A DNA stretch of 64,000 nucleotides, taken from contig NC_091023.1 of the NCBI RefSeq assembly GCF_041296385.1, positions 22,934,924 to 22,998,923 on the forward strand, given 5' to 3'. The notes under the pieces are model-generated. The model was not told the origin of the DNA and made no database searches. It saw nothing but the letters and a program-made list of their open reading frames with translations. Made by a program: the position numbers and the translations under genes. Source of the stretch: Aphelocoma coerulescens (Eukaryota > Chordata > Aves > Passeriformes > Corvidae). Within the stretch, counting starts at the first letter, position 1. Each line of letters opens with the position of its first letter. This document shows, piece by piece, positions 60,490-64,000 of this stretch.

Positions 60490-60670
60490 GCCCTTGAGCA
60501 CGGAGAGCACTATAGAGCGTTTCCTAGGCATTAATATGCACCACTTACATGAGAGTGCATTATTTTTATTAACTGGAGCAATTAAAATATCTTTGCTTAG
60601 ATTCTACTTGTCCTTGCTGCTGGCAAAAGCCATTGGAAGATTTATATGGGAATTTTTCTTGCATAGAAGT
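60490..60670. promoter_or_regulatory. Candidate conserved element within a 158-codon chance frame
   Basis: GGCATTAATATGCACC (60527-60542) contains an imperfect dyad. TTTTTATTAACTGGAGC, CAATTAAAATATC and GATTTATATGGGAATTTTTC follow. A plus-strand frame of 158 codons (60494-60970) covers it. Its product is Leu/Phe-rich at the start and matches no family I know, so I favour regulatory DNA. Confidence 0.3.
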
Positions 60671-63450
60671 GGGGAAAGAGCCCAGATTTGGGGCTTAGGG
60701 ACAATCCACTGCCTGTGGGATCATGGCACTGAAATCACACGGCAGTTTGCTGCCAGCTCCAAACTTTTTAAAGGGATGATTAATGTTTTACCTCTGCTCT
60801 TCCCGCTAGAACCAAGGCAGCTAAACCAAACCAGTTCCATGAAGAGTGAATATTTTCTGTGGTGCGTAGGTGATGTCGAAATGCTCTACAGCCGCTGGGT
60901 TTGGGATGGCATCAACCACAGTGTTACGGGATTGTCTGCATTTAAACGGATGTGTGAAGGAGATGGATGAGGCAGTGAGAAACAAAAAGTATCACTTGAA
61001 GGGCTGGCAAAGGAAATGACTCCTTGTGTTCCCAAAGAGATATGTGGGGCTGCTTGGTTGTAGGCAGCCCAAGCTGAGCAGTTGGTGCAAGCCAGAGCTG
61101 ATGCTGTTAAATTTGATATCAAACTGGAAAGAATGAGGTTGATGATGGCCCTAATGGCTAACAATTTGCTCTCTGGAACATATTTCTAAATTCTCTGTGA
61201 TAGAAACAAATAGAGGTTTAATAATGTCAGATGAACATGTAAATAGAATAATGTCTTAAACAATTTCATTATGAGCCCTAGTGCAGTCAATATAATCAGT
61301 TTAATACCTGGCAAGTGGATAGAAAAATACCCTTTTGCAAAAACTACATTTATTCAAATATTTCTAGAACTATTAATATCGTTGACTTGAGGCTAGTTGA
61401 CAGGTTAGTGCCTTTGGGCCTGGGTACCTTAAACACTAAAATTTATTATTATTATTTATTTTTATTAGCTTCATGTGGCAGAAGATTTATAATATTCTAG
61501 TTTTTATTAAGTACTTGCGGTTTTTAAAACTGATCATAATTGTTGCTGGGCAAATCTCAAAAGGGGAAGAGGATTGGTTGGTTTAGTTTTGATTAAACTC
61601 TCAGAAGTTTGGGCATTTGTCCAAACTATCTCAACCTCCTGCATTTCTAATATGGGCCTGCATATCTTCAGAGGATAGACTTTATTTTTCTCTTTATCTT
61701 TTCCTTTCCTTTTATATTTCTCTTGTGAAGGTTCCTGTCCTGGTGGTGTTTGGGTCAGACACATGGTAGAGTATTTTGGTATATCTGCTTCTGAATGTGA
61801 CCTGGGAAAGGCAGCCAGGAAAAGGGTTCAAAAATTTTGTAGCAAGTAATTAACAAGAAGTTATCTGTATCCCTCAGCTGTTAACCCTTAAAAACCAGGT
61901 TCAGTTTGTAATTTATGCTATATAAAAATCATAACATCATAGAATATCTAGAATCAAAAGGGACCTACAAGGATCGTTAGATCCAAGTCCATATTTGTCT
62001 GTATTTTGAGCTGCAGACACATCAAGGCCTTTCAGAGGCAAATAATTATATAAATATTTTCATTGGAAATATGAATAGAAAAATATGAACAGGTCATTTT
62101 GACAAATATATAGTAAATGCTTTTCCTGCAATGCTACCACAATAAATTACAGAAAAATAGGTCAGGAAATGTCCTACTACTGCTCCTTTTTAATTCAGTT
62201 CTGTAAACTGAATCCTGTAGCTTCACAACAGGCCTTTTTTTTTTGCAGATGTTTAGTATACACATGGAGACGCATGAAATTTATTTGTCTTGTGGTTTTC
62301 AAAGTAATTTAAAGGAAAATGTCATTGTAATTAGACTTGTGTGGGTGTATTTTTTTTTATACAGAAGGAATGACACTCAGTATGAAGTTTCAGGCTTTTT
62401 ACTGCAGTTTGTGAAAGAATCTCTGCTGAAATCATTTGCATCTGGCAGGAATTAGGCACCTGTTGCAGCAGGTTGTTACCAGGGGCTTGGTGGCACTGTC
62501 AGAGTCCTCAGAGGCCCAAAGGATCATCTGGGGCTGTACAAACACAATCACAAAGCATGTCTGTGTGCACTGCTCCAGAATTTGTTGCAGTGTCCATGGC
62601 CACATCCTCTCAGTGTGATGGAGGCTGGCTTTGAAAAACTGCTGGTGTTTCCCTTTTTTGAACTGGCTGAGTTGATGGAAGGAGCCTCGTTGAACTGATG
62701 GGCTTCTCTTGCAATGTTGGTTTGGGTACAGACAAGGTGTAGGTGCATGGCTGGAGCAGTTTTTATGTGGATTGTGTCCATCATGTTCTGGAGAAGCTGT
62801 TTTTTTCCCTGATGGAAAACCAAGGTGCTTCCTCCCCTCCTGGAGGGACAAATGCATGCTCAGTACCAGGTCCTACCATGGAGCACAACCCTGGTTTTGA
62901 TCTTGGGTTCCAGAGCTGTGCTCAGCTCTCCTCTTTGTGTAAGATTTTTGTGGAGCACTGAACAGACCTTTATTCCTTTCTTCAGCAAGAACAACTTTCT
63001 CCATTTCCTCTCAAGCACAGGCTTTTGCTGTTATAATTGTGCAATTCCACCTGGCTTAAAACAGCAAAGTGTTTCTAATTGGATCCAGGCTAATATCAGG
63101 CCAGCACGCTGTGGTTTTCCAGCGTGACTGAGATATTCCACTCTCTGCCAAGCAAAAGGACACACTTTTTGCTGTAAAACCCCCATGATTTTCACTTGGA
63201 AAAAAAATACCTTTTTCTTTTCTTTTTTTTTTTCTTAAGAAAACCAGAATAATAAATGCAATAAAAATATTTTATACAGGGCTGTATTTTAATAGTTTGG
63301 GAATGATGCTTTACTAGACCAGTTTCTGGTCACTGGTAGGTGTTGGTGGTGCTGAGAGCTCTGTGCACAAACCCACCAGGCATGTTTGAGCCATGACCAC
63401 CAGCGTTTGCATTCGGTCACCTTCTTCCAGTGCTGAGTTTTAAGTGCTGG
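60670..63450. other. Non-coding DNA, no gene seen
   Basis: Contains the CR1 tail at 61937. At 62227-62242 a strong pyrimidine tract ends in TTTTTTTTTGCAG and is followed by ATG and a 70-codon frame (to 62455), which is unrecognised. The 141-codon minus frame at 62432-62857 is also unrecognised. Confidence 0.5.
61937..61995 (-). mobile_element. Degenerate CR1-type 3' end remnant
   Basis: The plus strand reads ATCATAGAATATCTAGAAT, then AAAAGGGACCTACAAGGATC, then AGATCCAAGTCC. This is the layout of a minus-strand CR1 tail: a terminal octamer remnant, a 'GGGACCTACAAGGATCATT' style segment, and a 'GAGTCCAACTCC' style segment. The similarity stops within about 60 bases, so only the extreme 3' end is visible. 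The subfamily cannot be assigned by eye. Confidence 0.6.
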
Positions 63451-63745
63451 AGCATTATGTAGTTTTATTATTTTAATAGATGAGAGAGGCCCGTGATCAA
63501 TAGCAGGGATGCTTTTATCTTAATCATCCATCCCTCATTCACAAATATGGAGATTTTCAGCCTCCTGTAAGGCTGCTTGTTATTTTCTGTGGGATGGTAA
63601 AAAGGACCGAGGTAATTTCACCGTTCCAAAAATGTCATAAAAGGAGTAATCAGGTTATATTAATTTTGCCAACTGTATTATTGTGCATCTCTGTTTAAAA
63701 GGTGTTGGGATGGCTGTAGGGGGACTATATAAGATCCTTTTTTCC
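63450..63745. promoter_or_regulatory. Candidate conserved element with a TATA-like site
   Basis: TTTTATTATTTTAATAGATG, CGTGATCAATAGCAGG and TTTTATCTTAATCATCC are homeodomain/GATA-like. Further on, TATATAAG (63726-63733) preceded by GGGGGAC resembles a TATA box on the plus strand, with pyrimidine-rich DNA about 15-25 bases downstream. No transcript can be inferred because the window ends soon after. Confidence 0.22.
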
Positions 63746-64000
63746 CTCTGGCATTATTCTGCCCCTAACCCTTGTGTGTCAGTTCAGGATGACACATGAA
63801 AAGTGTAATCTATGTGCAGCACTGAGTTAATACATAGCCAACCTGTAAAATACATCTGTGAATATTTCCTTGACCAAACTAGAACCAGTGACCTTAAAAC
63901 GCCCTAATTTCACTGGAGTGAAGGCTCAGATCTAACATATCTGTTTTTCAGATCTGAAATTAATGTCGTTTCTGTAAATGGTCAACTTTATTATTTATGT

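Larger units (their letters stand above)
58027..60490. other. Non-coding DNA with old repeats, no gene seen
   Basis: Between the repeat relics listed separately, 58380-58760 has an ATTA- and ATAAA-rich stretch that could be a weak conserved element. Minus frames of 144 and 130 codons at 59569-60003 overlap in different phases and are unrecognised. A tRNA-like patch lies at 60278-60345. Confidence 0.5.

Noticed and set aside
1..64000. CRISPR arrays, bacterial operons, rRNA or functional tRNA genes, endogenous retroviral LTR pairs
   Set aside because: None seen: no regularly spaced repeats, no ribosomal signatures, no intact A-box/B-box pairs and no paired terminal repeats. Reading by eye could miss strongly decayed copies.

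Overview
This window looks like chromosomal DNA from a bird. The best evidence is the CR1 non-LTR retrotransposon ends. One, at 55856-56420 on the minus strand, ends in the avian CR1 octamer (ATTCTATGA type) and carries the familiar 3' untranslated region. A second, at 42632-42764 on the plus strand, keeps the last ~130 bases and ends in ATTCTGTG repeats. Two more degenerate CR1-type tails lie near 54453-54515 and 61937-61995. Low repeat density, scarce CpG outside a few islands and short microsatellites also fit a bird. There is no bacterial or viral gene organisation. The species cannot be told from this sequence.

I found no protein-coding gene or exon that I recognise. The longest open frames (204 aa at 46553-47167 minus, 173 aa at 36430-36951 minus, 165 aa at 23087-23584 minus, 163 aa at 27470-27961 minus, 158 aa at 60494-60970 plus) resemble no family I know. 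They are about as long as chance predicts for 64 kb read in six frames, and the longest is held open by a poly(Phe) run from a poly(A) tract. The window is best read as a gene desert, or the inside of a very large intron.

Layout. 1-7500 is mixed-composition non-coding DNA with a TGACAG/homeodomain motif cluster at 2240-2440 and an exon-like segment at 3023-3190. 7540-9600 is strongly AT-rich. 9600-24400 is ordinary non-coding DNA with several blocks dense in TAATTA, octamer or GATA-type motifs (9301-9600, 13360-13480, 19225-19430, 22430-22720, 24180-24360), plus remnants of an old palindromic repeat family. 24400-38400 holds few such blocks. 38420-46000 holds three more (38440-38640, 41640-41945, 45235-45500) and the plus-strand CR1 tail. 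The most distinctive feature is a CpG island at about 47395-48130, the best candidate promoter in the window. It contains a pair of facing SOX-type motifs. It is preceded by a 49-base poly(A) run and followed by a CATA/TA microsatellite. 50581-50830 has the densest homeodomain-core cluster. 55856-64000 contains the CR1, a MIR-like SINE relic, two more palindromic repeat relics and two further candidate regulatory blocks.

Working hypothesis (inference): this is regulatory DNA around a developmental gene lying outside the window, with an unannotated CpG-island promoter, possibly of a long non-coding RNA, near 47.4-48.1 kb. All candidate regulatory calls rest on motif density and composition read by eye. 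No alignment could be run, so conservation is not shown.
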